From: RDYJ01 sp034931405
GTDB taxonomy: Bacteria; Cyanobacteriota; Cyanobacteriia; Cyanobacteriales; Nostocaceae
Length of the DNA: 64,000 nucleotides
Assembly: GCF_034931405.1 (NCBI RefSeq)
Contig: NZ_JAYGHA010000009.1
Coordinates: 97,425-161,424 of the forward strand
Reading direction: 5' to 3'
Shown in pieces: positions 63,679 to 64,000 of this stretch. The notes beneath the pieces were generated by a model. It was not told the origin of the DNA and did not search any database. It saw nothing but the letters and a program-made list of their open reading frames with translations. A program made the position numbers and the translations under genes. Numbering within the stretch: the stretch's first letter is position 1; each line of letters begins with the position of its first letter.

Positions 63679-63696
63679 AAATAATACAATTTGACT

Positions 63697-64000
63697 ATGA
63701 ATATTCGTCCTGAAAATATCGTAGATTATCCAACTATAACAGAAGTAAATACACTAGCTTTTGGCGGCGAAAAAGAAGCTAAACTTGTCCAAATCATTCG
63801 TTCATCTAACGGATATATACCCGAACTTTCTTTAGTTGCAGAAATTGAAAATACTGTAGTTGGTTATATAATGTTTAGCTATATTGACTTGGTAGGTGCA
63901 GAACAACTACCAGTATTGAGTTTAGCACCGCTGGCCGTTCATCCAGAATTACAAAACCAAGGTATAGGTAGCGCACTACTAAAAGCAGGATTAGAATGGG
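63697..64000 (+). CDS. GNAT family N-acetyltransferase (3' end beyond the window)
   Basis: The ATG at 63697 opens a frame to the window edge (101 residues). NIRPENIVDYPTITEVNTLAF starts the fold, VAEIENTVVGYIMFSY is beta strand 2-3, and LAPLAVHPELQNQGIGSALL contains the acetyl-CoA-binding QxxGxG loop. Substrate cannot be told. It diverges from the oxidoreductase gene. Confidence 0.9.
   Translation, partial: MNIRPENIVDYPTITEVNTLAFGGEKEAKLVQIIRSSNGYIPELSLVAEIENTVVGYIMFSYIDLVGAEQLPVLSLAPLAVHPELQNQGIGSALLKAGLEW

Overview
The window looks like a chromosomal stretch of a filamentous, heterocyst-type cyanobacterium (Nostocales). The evidence is: many copies of the octamer GCGATCGC (HIP1), heptanucleotide tandem repeats between genes, an A+T-rich base composition, and cyanobacterial families such as Psb34, a PedR-like regulator, a GUN4-domain protein kinase, a CAAD protein, PEP-CTERM, CruA/CruP-type cyclase and Rcp1-type response regulators. 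Order or family is an inference. A 91-base run of N at 19349-19439 shows this is a draft scaffold. I saw no rRNA, tRNA or CRISPR array.

Layout. 1-6.5 kb: a cut-off GAF-GGDEF gene, sfsA, a Uma2-type endonuclease gene, a polysaccharide deacetylase with a GT39-like membrane glycosyltransferase, then a decayed HipA-like/HIRAN gene split by a 121-bp IS66-type MITE. 6.6-13.3 kb: fructokinase-like sugar kinase, PedR-like regulator, psb34, a TPR protein and a fused double ABC ATPase for peptide import. 13.3-19.3 kb: a 125-bp MITE, a pair of M16 peptidases (one catalytic, one lacking the zinc motif), a peptidoglycan-binding protein and a GH57-like protein. 19.5-29.4 kb: a PEP-CTERM protein, a permease/TIGR03943/propeller gene cluster, a coiled-coil protein and a CruA/CruP-type flavoprotein.

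29.7-35.6 kb is an accessory zone: an Rpn/DUF4351-type nuclease, three tandem PIN-toxin/antitoxin pairs (one toxin with a late nonsense codon), a broken four-helix-bundle gene, a Ser/Thr kinase-GUN4 fusion and many dispersed repeats. 35.7-39.9 kb returns to core genes (glgA, hemC, lipid kinase).

40.36-49.79 kb is the most interesting part: five genes packed head to tail with overlaps or gaps of at most 17 bp. They encode a membrane-anchored coiled-coil protein with an McrB-like AAA+ GTPase domain, a DUF2357/McrC-like partner, a UPF1-like SF1 helicase, a double-PLD phosphodiesterase-like protein and a 789-residue protein I do not recognise. This is a strong candidate for an McrBC-derived (type IV restriction-like) defence operon. 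It is HIP1-poor and lies between repeat blocks.

50-64 kb: CAAD protein, BON lipoprotein, a three-repeat stress-type protein, a small secreted protein behind a textbook NtcA-type promoter, a pentapeptide/TPR protein, ilvD, a second copy of the IS66-type MITE, a membrane histidine kinase with an Rcp1-like regulator and a REC-GGDEF-EAL protein, a membrane protein, a DAO-family oxidoreductase and the start of a GNAT acetyltransferase gene.
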